64,000 nucleotides of DNA from Ixodes scapularis (Eukaryota; Arthropoda; Arachnida; Ixodida; Ixodidae): assembly GCF_016920785.2 (NCBI RefSeq), contig NW_024609846.1, positions 110,040,831 to 110,104,830 of the forward strand. The letters run 5' to 3'. A model generated the notes under the pieces. That model saw nothing but the letters and a program-made list of their open reading frames with translations, had not been told where the DNA came from and did not search any database. The position numbers were made by a program, and so were the translations under genes. Below are positions 11,282-22,774 of the stretch, piece by piece (the first letter of the stretch is position 1; each line of letters opens with the position of its first letter).

Positions 11282-12372
11282 TGTCGGTCTTTCGTGGCGC
11301 AGCTTGTTCTGGGCGGACGTACGCCCAATCTTCCTGGCGTCAAGAATACTGCGGAGCTAGAGGCTCACGTCGAAGTGGCGCCGCATACGGGTGAGCAGGG
11401 GACGGTGGTCGTCGGATAGCCACGGCGTAGCTCAGCTTCGGTGGTTCAGGAGCGGCGCTGGCAAGAAATTCTGGCTGCAGCGCCTGCTGAAGTTCAATTC
11501 TCGGACAATCTCGGCAACTGAGGGCGTAGCCGGGCTTGTGGCAGCAGGTAGCAGCTTCCTGATTTCCTCCCCCACGACGTCCCGGATAATCTCGCGGAGG
11601 TCTGGGCTGTAGCAGCTGAAATTCGAGAGGGCCGCGACGCCGGGAAGTCGCTGATAATTGGAGGCCCCTGTTTAAAGGGGACGTTCAATGTTTGGTGTCT
11701 CCGTGATGAATCCTTCGACTGTGATAGGCGGGGCTCGCGCAAGGCCGCCGAAGATGTTTTCCATGACGCCTCGCATCAGGATTCTCAGCTTCTTTGCTTC
11801 GGAGGCTTGAGGATCGGCGCGGTTGCTCAGTCGCAGGACATCCTCCACGAAGTTGACGGTGCTCTCGTTAGGGCCTTGAATGCTCGCCTGAAGAAGCTCT
11901 TTTGCGCATCCTCTACGTTGTTGGTTCGTGGATGTTCTTCGCAACTCAGCTTTGAATTACTCGCAGGGGGTGATCGATGCTTCGTGGTTCTCGAACCAGT
12001 TCCGGGCGGTGGCTTCTAAGGCGAAGTAAGCATTCTGTAGACACTGTTCTGGTGTTCACCCGTTATTACGGGCCACTCGTTCGTACTATTGGAGCCAGTC
12101 ATCGATGTTTTCGTGGCTTTCGCCGTGGAAGGGAGCCGGTGTCCAAGAAGCGACGGGTCCGTAGACGACGGCAGGAGCGGCGGGGTCTGCGACTGGTTGG
12201 CCATCGTGGTCTTCTTCGGCTTGGGCTTGTCCACCAGCAAACCGTACTCAGGATCCTCTCCAATGGTGCGGCGGCTGGTCCGAGTTTCAGGTTCCGCGAT
12301 GAGTGGTCTTCTCACCGAGCCGGGAATCGGACTTGCACTGCGGGCCCTTGGAGGGGAATGCTGCACGGACAT
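11282..12372 (-). pseudogene. Gypsy gag, frameshifted, with CCHC zinc knuckle lacking its first Cys
   Basis: Three frames make up gag. The N-terminal part (12372-12016) is Pro/Ser/Arg-rich. The capsid-like part (11944-11672) contains ELLQASIQGPNES, VNFVEDVLRLS and a KKLRILMRGV block typical of Gypsy capsids. The knuckle lies near 11230-11262 and reads RYHCGEAGHIYRRC. A functional knuckle needs Cys at the first position; here it is Arg (CGT). Frames shift at least twice. Gag normally packages element RNA in cytoplasmic particles; this copy cannot. Confidence 0.75.
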
Positions 12373-12397
12373 GCGGTACCCCGCACCTCCACCAAAA

Positions 12398-12690
12398 TGT
12401 CACGGATGACAAGTGATGACGCGACGAAAAGTGAAGCAAACTAAACGTTTAATGGGGCTAACTTTTGCCCAAAAATAAAAAGGGAACCGAATAAAGCAGA
12501 GCGTCGCGGGCGTCGAAGTCGGCGTGACAGCAGAGTCGAACGCTGGGGAGAAACTGACTGCAGATTGCCACGCGGATCCCCTTATGTACGCGCGTTGGCT
12601 CCTGGAACAGTCGGCCTAGAATATTCGGCGACTGGAACATTCGGAACTCTATCAGACGAGAATGTTCTCAAACTCACGAGAACGCAATGT
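12398..12690 (-). mobile_element. probable 5' LTR of the Gypsy remnant
   Basis: The minus strand ends ...CCGTGACA at 12398, directly before the gag leader. Upstream within it are an ATTAAA poly(A)-like signal near 12450 and a TACATAAG TATA-like motif near 12582-12592. This is the expected U3-R-U5 order. The outer boundary is not fixed; 12680-12690 is only a guess because no second LTR is present for comparison. Confidence 0.45.
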
Positions 12691-12699
12691 TGAAAGAAT

Positions 12700-12790
12700 A
12701 AATAAAATAGCATGCCACTGACTGGAATCGAACCTAGTCTTTCTGTACGACAGTCATGCGCGATAACCACTCGGCCACGCACGCGGTCGC
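12700..12790 (-). mobile_element. tRNA-derived SINE (A and B boxes)
   Basis: The minus strand carries the Pol III A box TGGCCGAGTGG (12767-12777) and the B box GGTTCGATTCC (12724-12734), 43 bases apart as in tRNA genes. The acceptor, D and T stems do not pair properly, so it is not a functional tRNA. The tail is TATTTTATTTATTC, typical of a SINE. tRNA-derived SINEs (Ruka) are known from hard ticks; whether this is that family would need comparison with its consensus. Confidence 0.7.
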
Positions 12791-12809
12791 TCGCCGACGA
12801 GCGTGGCAA

Positions 12810-13260
12810 TATGTTAGCGTCGACGAAACCTGTCCATGAAATGCGTATCCATGAAACGTTGTCTATGAAACGTGTTTCCACGAACAACCGGGAGAACAAG
12901 AGAGTCGATATTATACCGGGAGTTGCATGATTTCAGGCAGGTAATGAGAGGCGACTCTCCACAGAATTTCGGAAAAAATGTTGTCCAGGCTGCCGGGGGT
13001 ATAGCCACTGCCTAATTCTATAGATAATCTGGAAGAGTACCCGTAGAACCGCGGTCACTCGTTGCCAACAAGCAGGTCGATATGGGGACTGGAGAACAAC
13101 CCCGTACACACACAAACGAGATGGTTGGGCTCCGTGGAGACTCAATACGATGCGGTACAAGCTGTCATTTGCCGAACCAAACCACATCACGAATATTTCT
13201 GTGACATCTTCGAAGAAATCGCTTGTTGCCGATATACGCGTAGGACTTTTCAAAGACTGA
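12810..13260. other. stretch without a gene; three short CATGAAACGT repeats
   Basis: At 12833-12875 CATGAAATG, CATGAAACGT and TATGAAACGT occur about 20 bases apart. Nothing else was recognised before the next element. Confidence 0.4.
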
Positions 13261-13851
13261 AGGCCCATACGCACATTCGCGTTTGAGCGCGATGCGTTCC
13301 GTAGCGGCAAGCGAACGCGTTGCGTTGCGAAGAGCGCTTGCGCCAAACTTGTACGCACAGTTGCGCTGACACGCAGTCAACCACAGTCAAGAGCCAATGA
13401 GAACGCGCTATCGTCGCTAGCAGCTCACCAATAGTAAGCGAAATCCAAGGCAACATGGCGGCGCACAGCGACAGCGTCGAAGTGTTCGATCTTGGGACAA
13501 TCCCTCTGGCTTCCCCGAGGTTTTGTCAAGCTTGAACCACCGCAGCTTTGGAAAATACACTCCCCACCTCTCCCCAAAAGGAAAAAGCAATTCTGCGAGT
13601 GGGAAACCGGATACGCCTCGCCGAGTCGGCCGAGTGGCGCGAGCGGACACGTCACCCTCCTCTCCTCTCTCGGCTTCTGATTGGTCGAACGCACCGCAAC
13701 GTTTCGGAAAGTTGAACGGGTCTCTACTCGCTTGAGTCGCGCTACGGAGCGTTGCGGGTAGGCGCGCGTCACACCGCAAGCGACCGCTCCTGGGCGCAAG
13801 GACGCCGCAACGCACTCAAACGCGTTCAAACGCGAATGTGCGAATGGGCCT
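13261..13851. mobile_element. non-autonomous Harbinger-type MITE with TGA target duplication
   Basis: The left end is AGGCCCATACGCACATTCGC. The reverse complement of the right end is AGGCCCATTCGCACATTCGC, and the match continues through GTTTGA. The element is bounded by TGA at 13258-13260 and 13852-13854, a 3-bp duplication as expected for PIF/Harbinger. The AGGC terminus is shared with the 17.5 kb element at 27262. The GC-rich interior of 591 bp encodes nothing recognisable; the 132- and 144-codon frames across it are chance products. Confidence 0.8.
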
Positions 13852-14281
13852 TGAGCCACACAGGCCGCAGCTATAGTTCAGTCAGGGCCAGGGAAAGGAA
13901 TGCTGGAAGGGGAAGCAGATGAGTTGCTGGAGAGGTGAGGGGAAGCATTCCCCTCCCTCCAGCATTTCGGCTGCAGCCTGCTTCTTCAAGGTCCCCAGGT
14001 GGGTGTGCCCACAAAAGGCTCATCTTCGAGGGTCATCCGAATAATGAATAGAGCGAAAGGATTTTTCAGTGGATACTTTTGTGGGAGTTCGTCCCAAAAG
14101 TTGATAGTACAGTGGATGCTATGTGAGTGGTCTACCAAGCAGTGTCCTTCAGGCAGGTGCCGCACTCTGCCTTGTGACCCGCTTGGAGACTATAGTCACG
14201 TGACCGTAACCGGAGACACGTTAGGCCTCAAATACGCATAGCGTCTACTTTGCTGTCAATACCGAGTGAACAGGACATCAG

Positions 14282-14431
14282 CACGAAAGCTACTCGGCGA
14301 CAACTTTTCTTGGCAATGCAGTGGAACATACAGGCCCGCGATCCCTCTCCCATTTTGAGCGCTGAATAAAGCTGTGCACAGGTTCTCCTCCTTTCCACTA
14401 CATTGCCAAGAAAAGTTCTCGCTGAGATAGT
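14282..14431. mobile_element. short MITE with about 35-bp inverted arms
   Basis: The left arm contains ACTTTTCTTGGCAATGCAG (about 14303-14321). The reverse complement of the right arm contains ACTTTTCTTGGCAATGTAG. The arms extend outward to CTCGGCGA and CTCAGCGA. The loop is about 70 bp. No coding capacity is seen. Confidence 0.7.
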
Positions 14432-17400
14432 TTTTGGAGTCCCAAAGGAACTGCCCCTCCCAAATGATAACCAAAAACGGGAGGTATGAAGATGCCACGT
14501 TTTACACCGTAAAAACCACACTCTAAACTAAAATGCAAAAATAACCGCGTCTTTTTTCTGCGCACGATGTCCCCAAATAAAGTGAAATTACAAAGAAAAC
14601 AATATTACTCAGAAATAAGTTGTGCCGTATATTTCGCAGCACGCTAATAACAGATATTTGTTTCGCAAGGGTGGTGTACATGGAACAAAAACAGTACCAT
14701 TTCTTAAATCATGTAATCATAAATGCAACACAGATGCAAATATCCCCAAAGATGAAGTTTAAAAAAAAACACGCGAATCTGACAAAACGGTGACAACACA
14801 TGGAGGGGTTCTCGGCTCGAAAGGGCTAACGACTTATCATATCGCAGAATAATAAAAAAAAAAAGAAAGATATCAGCAATAGCGTATGCATATTTCAGGA
14901 ATTTGTAGAACAGTGAGATAATAAGACGCCCCTAAGGAGGCGCGAAATTCACGATTAAGTAATTAAACATTTGTTTCGGACGTTAAAGTGTTTTTAATGT
15001 ATATTTCTTCGTTTACAACGCGGGCGTCGACGGACATAGCGCCGCTGCTTGCGCACCTGTCAAGGTGAGGACTACTTTTTACGGCGCTGTAACGACACTA
15101 TATCGCGCCACAGACTCGTATATTTGGTCCGCATGCAGCCTCGAGCAAGCTGTTTCGAATGTAGGTGCAAGACAGATCAACAGCGTAGCAATCGCTACAT
15201 AAGAAATGACTGCGCTTCGATCTGGCCGACCACACTCGCTCTGCTGAAACGTGAGCGTGGGAATTCCGAGCACCGTTACTCACTGGTGTTACAAGAGGCT
15301 GCTTTGTCGTTGGGACCTTGCAAACGCCTGCGGAGCCGTTCCAGTGCTTGGCGCATCTCCAGCTCAGCATCGCAACCTTTTTGGCGCCTGATAGGCCAAG
15401 AGAGCCGTAGCATGTTCTGCGGTTCATTCTAAGTTGAAGCAGAGTAGCCGCGAAGTACGTGAACCGTTGCGACGACGCGTGATGTTGAAAAATAAACAGA
15501 GAAAAATTATCTTGCAGGTTTTACCAGATTCAGATGTGGCGATTTCAGACAAGAATGCTGTAAATGTCATGGAGGGATCAATTTGTTTGCACCCCACACA
15601 CTAAACTTTGTAACACCCACACTGTTAGCAAGTCCCGTGTATTTGGCGAATATTTGGGGTGAAAAACACGCTATTTACACAAATTATCATAAATTTACAC
15701 GATGAGTAACGGATAATTCGTTCAGAAATCATGCGAGGTTGTAAAAAACATGTTTTGGTTCGGTCATACACGCATAACCGTGTAGCCGACCTCGATAACA
15801 CGCATCGCCCCCGGCGACGACCGCGGCCTTGCCGGCTATCGAAGCACCGGAATGCTTGGGGACACACTTAGAAAGGACCGTCAAGACAAATGCCGCGGAA
15901 AGAAACATGTCTCGGAGACAGGTATGCACCAAAAGCAATTGCGCCATGTCGCAGGACGTTGGCGAAACCCGCGCTTACCGTGCTCGCCGCCATCTTCTAG
16001 TCGATGGCAATGCGGCTTCCCTCATGTCGCCCATGTTTGTATTTAATTTAGGGGTCCTGATAACAGTTTCTTAGACACCACAAATAAAGTCATGGGTCTA
16101 ACTATTCGTTCTAAACAGTTAAAATGGATATAAAAAGCGTGTCCTCGATGTGAACACGTGACATTGCAGTTGGTTTCGTTTTTGCTTCAACCTTCAACTG
16201 CAAGCGATCTGGCCACGGCGCAGGCGCAACGCCGATGTACGCTGGAAGCAAGCGCCGGATGGCTTTCGTTGTTTTTGTTTGACCGGAGAAAATCTGGCAA
16301 GTACGCATGGCGCCGCTACAGTTTTGGTTTGACGGGACGCGAGAAGCTTCGCATACAGCTTCGGAGTTTGCGAGCACATAGTGAAGACGTGACCGGGGAA
16401 GTGCCCCTGTGATGTTCCTGGAAGACGGAAAGTAGCATTCGTAACCGTCGTGTGTGCTTTGAAAGCGAAGGGAGTCACAGGGTCCACGAGTTCGCAACCA
16501 CAAGCCAAGGTTCACAACAGCGCGGCGTTGACTTCGGCGATCTCGTTCTGTTTGGTGCAACCCGGCGATGCGAAAAAGCTGAAACATTCGTCGTGTGTGG
16601 CGCGGTGCTTTGTATCCAGGTCTGTTTGAACCACGCTTGTAACACGGAGCGCAAATTGTTTGTTGCGTGGTGGAGGTTCAACGGGTACAGTCCCGTCGTC
16701 GTCAGCTGATCATGTCCAGCTGGTCCGGGAGGGCGCAGCGAGCGTTTTTAAAAGTAAATCTTCCTTCGTTCCGTTTCAAACTGTGGAAGTATCCCGACAC
16801 ATACCGTGAGTAAGAAGCAGCGGGCGTTTTCAACAAAATTACGTTGTTTTAATTGAATAATGGACTCCGGATTGTTGTCTTAAATCTGCCGTTTTTTATG
16901 CTTCGTGTTGGACTGCGTCTGCATAGCAACGCTCACCGCTCGAGTAGATGATTCGGTCCTGCAACAAGTTTGTTGCGCCAATCATGCGGCGTGAATAAAT
17001 TAGGGCAAGGTTTCCTACCTGCCCACAGATGCATGTACTGAGACCATTTTTTATGTTGTGAACGTAGTGCTCTTTCTTTATTTTGGAAGACGCGTTTGTG
17101 CATTTATTATGGTACAATCGCTTGAGAGTTGAGAAATTGGAGAGCGAGCAAGCTTTCCCAATTTTGTCTCTTTCTCTCTGGCACTGCCCTGTTTCACTTT
17201 CGGTAGGCATATCTACTAGCAGGTACAAACTGCTCTAAACCAGGTAAAAAACGGGAAGCTTAGGACGGTGCGGACTCTGTGTTTCGCGCTTTTCGCAAGG
17301 TGACAGGGTAAATGCATTTGTGAGATATGCGGAATATGCAAGCGATTTCGTTATGCCCGTCGTTAACGTCTCTCCAGCAAAACGAATAAGATGATCTACT

Positions 17401-19200
17401 ACAAAGGCGCAATCACAAGCCAAGATTTAAGATAGCAGTCGTTTGCTTCGGTGATCCGTGTAGCTGTATCTTACCCTGCTCTCTGCAACACCGTGTCATG
17501 ACGAAGAGCTGGAACGGTCACGGTTTGTGCTGGCCTCCCGGTTGACAGAAACCCGCGTCGCCCGCATCGGCACCGAGTGCGCTTGGGCTGTCGATGCTCA
17601 AGCCTTTCATCCGCGGCTTGTCGCCAGCTCATCCTGCTGCCCAACGGTGAGGAAGCGGCGAGAGTAACCTCGGAAGTGAATGTAAATCCTCGTTCATTCA
17701 GTTATCCGGTGTCAAAGTGTGGAAGATGTCCAACGTGTACTGAGGGCGGGAACTACGAGCGTTTTGCTTTGCTTTTATAACCGAAACCAGACCAATGAAA
17801 TAACTGTCTTGCGTACTTTAAAATGACGGAAGCAATAAGTTTCAACAGGTCGAGTACGTCACCGGGGATGTAGGCGAGACGGTGCACACTGTTTAAACGC
17901 TTGCAGTATCCACGAGTGGTACCAGGAAAGCGACGTCAACAGAGAAGAAGCTCGCGATTTAGCATAATGCACTAGCTGCTACGGGCCCGTGTATCTTCAA
18001 AGTTCGGGGTGGTGGCAGTATAAAAAAAAGACGCATCAGCGCCCCACACCAGTGTTCACGAATAACACCGGTCACAAACTCCCAAGCCCCACCGCTCTTC
18101 TCGACACCGACACGACATACGACAACAAACTGCATCAAAACGCCCCAAAAGTGAAGGCGTCTGCTCCAGTAGTGCAACTATTGAACTAGCGGAAGTGAAG
18201 TGTTGGGCAGATGTCCGGATGTCCTTCACAAAAATATATAAAAAATGCTTTGCGCAAGGATCATTTTCATTTATTATTGTATACGTAATGACAAAATCCC
18301 AATAATTTGTTTTTCTATCTGATTCAAGCTAGTCGGACTGCTCATAACACTGGTCAAGCAAGAAAATAACAAACATTTGAACTTTTTGATGACCGGTTTA
18401 AGATTTATTGTTAACATATCGTTATTTATTCCAACAGTCTAACATTATAGATTTTGCCTCCATACTTTTTAAATGCAAACAGTTCTAACACACGGCTGTC
18501 CATTGCGCCGTGTCTTGTGTATTCTTCTGTAAATCTGTAATGGTCAGCGACCAAAGAGCTCACCCGCACATGTCAAGCTTATATGCGCCGCGGGGAGAAA
18601 CGGATATCGAGTAGGAAGCGTCGGGCGTAGTGTCGGTTGTTGTGTTTGTGTACATGTCGGTGCTGGGTTGTTGTGTGCTGTGTTGCCTGCGTTGTATGTA
18701 GAGTTGCTGTGTAGTCGTGGTCGTTCGCAGTGTTAACAGACTCGTCCTTTTTTTTTAAAACAGGCTGCTAGAAATCTCGATAGGTGGCGCAAGTTACCGC
18801 CCGATTCTAAAAAGTTTGCTCAAGTTATTTATCCATGTAAGTTCGGCATTCGATTTTTTTTTTGTCTAGCGGTTTGTTGAAGCTACCGACGCCGCCGACC
18901 GCCGACAACGCACGTCCGTACCTTTGCAAGTAGCTACGTCCGCCGCTTGGAGACTTTACTGTGTATAAAAAACATCGAACGAGAACTAACGCGCCCTGTG
19001 TGCTTTCAATTCGGCTGAAAAGCGCGCGGCTCGCTGGGCTCGTCTCTCGCCTGTTCTCGGCCGCTGGCCGCCATGTTTCATAAGGAACACGCTCGAAACG
19101 GTTTTGCGGAAGGCAGACACGGTGTAGCGTGCTAAGTTTACACAGCACCTCATGTGTAGACGAAAAACACAGATGGCCTCCTGTAAAAAGAAACACGTTT
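14432..19200. other. stretch without a confidently recognised gene
   Basis: Many short frames occur, none with a known domain. The best coding-like piece is on the minus strand at about 15313-15390, a charged helix (AELEMRQALERLRRRLQ) that could be a coiled-coil exon, but flanking splice sites are weak. At 15598-15620 CACACTAAACTTTGTAACAC resembles the end of the ACACCC element at 23299-23625. AGGTGGCGC followed by TACCGCCC at 18783 repeats a block seen at 6035. Confidence 0.4.
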
Positions 19201-19204
19201 CGAC

Positions 19205-19500
19205 GTGTCCGCTATGGGACAACGGTTTACACGTCTGGGCGTGTTATTTTTGCTAACAGTGCATAATCGTGTAAAAAGGGTGTAAGAAGGGTGTAGGTTA
19301 GGAAAAACACCCTTTTTACACGCTTTTTGAATATCGGTGGGTGTAAAAAGGGTGTGCTGACGTTTTGTGCCCTTTTCACGCCCTCTTTACGCCCCACTTG
19401 AAGCGACGGTGTCTGAAATCGTGTAAAAAGGGTGTATTGGCGGATTTTACGCCCTTCATCCACACGGTGTGAAAGGGGCGTAATGGTGATGCTGTCAAAT
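19205..19500. repeat. element built of GTGTAAAAAGGGTGT motifs in both orientations
   Basis: The motif GTGTAAAAAGGGTG occurs at about 19269, 19340 and 19419. Inverted forms (ACACCCTTTTTACACG, TTTTCACGCCC, TTTACGCCC) lie between, so the region folds on itself. GGAAAAACACCC is shared exactly with the element at 23299-23625. No coding sequence is credible. Confidence 0.75.
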
Positions 19501-19639
19501 ACAGCCATGATTTCATAGCCGTTCATATTTATTGCTTTGTGAAACTGTTGTTGATGTACGGTGGTACAAACATCGAGCATAATTAATCGCCACACAGAGT
19601 CGCATATGATTAGGAAGCGCTAGAGAATAGTTTTTGCGA

Positions 19640-20920
19640 CTCCTATGCGGAGGGCAAGTTCGTCTGCTTCTTGCGCAGGGGGTAGCTGTGACGTCAAAAC
19701 GCCGAGCCCTGATTGGCTGATCGCGACCCCCTATCTGAGCGTCGTCTGCTCCTTCGCAACGTCGTCTGCTCGCAACGTCGTCTGCGTTTGTCTTACCTTT
19801 TCTGTGACTCTCGGAAGTGCAGAGGCCAGATTCACGAAACGATCTTACGCCAAAAATGTGCGTTAGACAAAACTTAAGAACAAATTCGTATTCACGAAAC
19901 GAAATTTTCGTAAGTTTCGCGTAGGTTACGATGAAATCCTACGACAGCTCCGAAGCTGTCTTCTTACGACCAAATCAGCCTGGCCGACAGCGTCGCGGTC
20001 GCGACGACCCACAGACGTTTATTTGTTTACGTGCGCTCCTCACGCGTTCCGACTTCAAGCAGCAAGAAAAAAGTAAAAAGTACTTGAAACAGACCATGAA
20101 GAACAAGAACGCTGGGTCCACGAATACCCGGGAAAAGCTCCAACAGCCACGATTCCACCGAAACCGACGAAGCGAGCTCAGCAGTTAGGCCTAGCAGGCA
20201 CTCCGCGACTCGGCGACCGTCTGCCCACGACCGGCTGGCGTGCTGAAGTGAATATGCTCGCGCGACCCTTGTGAACCCTTCCCGTATTATATTTTGATCA
20301 CTGACCTTAATTTTAGAATAAGAGCTAGGTCAATTTCTTCCTCTTGTTAGCTCCTCGTTTCCCGAGGCAACGGTGACTCTCGCCGGTGGAAAGCGGTGAA
20401 TCTCCGACAGACGCAGGAAAGGTAAAGCAGCCATCGCTTTGACTATAGTAAAGCAGACGACGTTAACTGCGCCAACCCGCAGACGCCGTTAAAGAATGAG
20501 GGGTCTCGCCGCACACGAAAGGAGGAAAAAAGTATTTGGGAGGGAACTTGCGGGCACAAACACGCTCACTCTCGATTCTTAGCAAACAAACCTCGGCGTT
20601 TCGGGAGACCTCGCCGGTGAGTCCTTTGACTTCCCTCCTTGATGCGCGTCTGCTAGTTGTTAGACAAAAACAACGTACCGCTCGAGCTATTTCGTCTGCC
20701 CTCTCTGAAAGGCGAAGTCGAGCTCGCTCGTTAAGACCTGCACTTCCGAAAGTCGCAGGAAAGGTAAGACAGACGCAGACGATGTTGCGAGCAGACGACG
20801 TTGCAAAAGAGCAGACGACGTTCAAATAGGGGGTCGCGATCAGCCAATCAGGGTTCGGCGTTCTGACGTCACCGCTACTTCCTTTCTCATGCGCAGAAGA
20901 CGAAAATGAGCCCACTTGCG
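19640..20920. mobile_element. 1.3 kb foldback element with about 170-bp inverted arms
   Basis: The left arm (about 19660-19822) and the reverse complement of the right arm (about 20738-20905) match at roughly 85-90 percent. Shared blocks include CCCTGATTGGCTGATCGCGA, repeated CGTCGTCTGCTC motifs and GGAAGTGCAG. The interior has a third, weaker copy of the motif region (20365-20470). No transposase frame is present, so it is non-autonomous. The target duplication is not resolved. Confidence 0.75.
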
Positions 20921-22264
20921 AGGCGTATTGAACTCTTCGTTCGACAAGAGCCTAAATTTACATTTCGCGCGTGCATCAGTTTTATCGGTCCAACCTTGAT
21001 TTAAAAAAAATCAATCCGCTCGCAAAAAAAAAATGAACGAAGGCGTGTAAATATACAACCTAGGCAGCACACAGTATTTCGCTGTTATGGAATTAAATCG
21101 GAAAGATTTTGCCGATATTATTTTGGTCCAGCCAATGTCTGTGAAAAATGGGATGGGTTGCGCCGACGATATATCCTGACATACCGTACGTGGCGCCGTT
21201 TTTGGTTGACAGTCAAGAGTGTCCTGCGTGAATCGGCTATGCCGGCGAGGTATTTCTATTCCTTGACTGCCTAAAATCCGACGTTAGAAAACAAAACAAA
21301 GCAAGATTAAGCGAAATAGAATCTGCGTACTTTTAACCTGAGAAAGGTCTTTTAAAATGAAGACTTGAACAAACTGCGGCGCCCTCATTTCGGATATTAC
21401 AAACTCACCTGACTGGGTTTCTCACTGCTTATAGCACCTTCACTGAGACTTTATTTTGGAGTGTAGCTCTGAAGAAACCATGCCGCAAAACAACCGAAAG
21501 TGCCGGATTAATGACACCCCCAGGGACGCGATTCTTATCTCTGCGTAATGACACCAAAATATCTAGCTTCCCGGCGCTTTTTTTTTCCCGGTTTTTCTTT
21601 TGTACACGTGAAACCGCGTCTTCGACAACGTTCAAAATTGTTTTTCGTATTTATTTTATGATCTCGCGGTCTGCACCAGAACACGCGCGTCTACATGAGT
21701 GGCAGTTTGAGACGCTCAAGGTTGTACTACGCAAAGCAAGACCTGACGAGTCCGATTTCGCGACCTTCCCTGGGCAGGGCCGGTGGCAATACAAAGCAGC
21801 AGAGGGAGATTAGCGGCTTTGTCCAACCCCCTTTGACCTCGTCTTCTGATAAGCCTCCAAACCTTCTTTTGTGTCTTCGTGTTGCTGTGAGCGAGTGCGA
21901 AGGCCGCTTCTAGCAAATCAGAGGGGTGGCGCGAAACACGTGACCGCTCTCCGTAGGACAAGAACGTTTGGACGAAAATTTGTCATGTGACTCGCTCTGA
22001 CGCGCTGATGGGCTACTGGGGCCGTAGTCTTTGCCGTATGCCAAGTTATGGTGAGTTGTAGGGGCCACGTAGGTCCGAATTTAACAAAAAGGGGGGCGCC
22101 CACGCCCGTCAGTGTATTCCTGTTTTTCGTGCGTGCCAGTCGCGGCCGTGATTTTTCGTCGTGAACGGCCGGAATACATCCATGCCAACTTTTCAGAAAT
22201 GGTAATTTATTTCGTCGGAGTCCGTGGAATTTTTGTGCTGTATTTGCTGGGCGCGTTTCGACGA
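20921..22264. other. stretch without a recognisable gene
   Basis: A GGCAGCACACAG motif at 21064 resembles the terminal motif of the CCAATGTTGG elements. Otherwise no feature was recognised. Confidence 0.4.
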
Positions 22265-22508
22265 AGAGCTGCTCATCGGCGGCCGCGAGACTTCCGTTGA
22301 ATGTGATCGACCGCCTTCAACCTCGGCATTGTGTTTGCGTCGTTTGTGCTGCCCGAATCGGATTACGCATCTATCACGACAGAGAGGTGCTCATCGGCGA
22401 CCGCGAAATTTCCGCTGACTGTGAGCGACCGCCTTCATCCTCGACATTGTGCTTGTGGATAGTTCTGTGCTGCCCGAATCGGATTATGTATCTATCACAG
22501 ATTACATG
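22265..22508 (+). repeat. tandem duplication of about 121 bp
   Basis: Two adjacent copies (about 22265-22385 and 22386-22508) share TGCTCATCGGCG, CGACCGCCTTCA, CATTGTG and TGCTGCCCGAATCGGATTA in the same order. Identity is about 85 percent by eye. Open frames cross it but the period is not a multiple of three, so coding conservation is unlikely. Confidence 0.75.
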
Positions 22509-22563
22509 AGATCGCTGTTTTATTTGTAAGTACTCTGCAAGCATGCTTCTAATAGTAGTCCAA

Positions 22564-22774
22564 GGGGCTATGTTCGACCAATTTTTCGTTTCTCCTACAA
22601 CAAAAACGGAAGTCACGGAAGCGACAATATCGCGTTTGATTGCTTGGAAGGTCAAATGGCGAAAATAGGTAACTTTCGTCATTTCAACCTCTAACCAATC
22701 AAACGCGATATCGTCACTTCCGTCACTTCCGTTTATTTTAGGAGTAACGAAACATTTGTCGAACATAGCCCCCC
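22564..22774. mobile_element. 211-bp MITE with about 80-bp inverted arms
   Basis: The left arm starts GGGGCTATGTTCGACCAAT and runs to ATCGCGTTTGATTG. The reverse complement of the right arm starts GGGGCTATGTTCGACAAAT and runs to ATCGCGTTTGATTG. The loop is about 50 bp. The arms are well conserved, indicating a fairly recent insertion. No target duplication was fixed. Confidence 0.8.

Larger units (their letters stand above)
10035..12397 (-). mobile_element. Ty3/Gypsy retrotransposon remnant (gag-protease part)
   Basis: Read on the minus strand, the order is primer-binding region (about 12380-12397, TTTTGGTGG just after a CA-ending LTR), gag, zinc knuckle, aspartic protease, and the linker that precedes reverse transcriptase (FLGPKRRQL and FATSSKV near 10100-10200). 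The sequence then stops being element-like near 10035, so RT, RNase H, integrase and the 3' LTR are absent. Several frameshifts separate the domains, so this is a dead, truncated copy. The gag-PR-linker order and the DTGA protease motif support Ty3/Gypsy over BEL or Copia. Confidence 0.8.

Noticed and set aside
10298..12444. several 100-170-codon plus-strand frames
   Set aside because: They are antisense to the Gypsy gag-protease remnant, whose minus-strand frames carry recognisable motifs.
12700..12790. functional tRNA gene
   Set aside because: The Pol III boxes are good but the acceptor, anticodon and T stems do not pair, and a SINE-type tail follows.
13417..13859. 132- and 144-codon minus-strand frames
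   Set aside because: They lie within the GC-rich Harbinger-type MITE and span its inverted ends; no domain.
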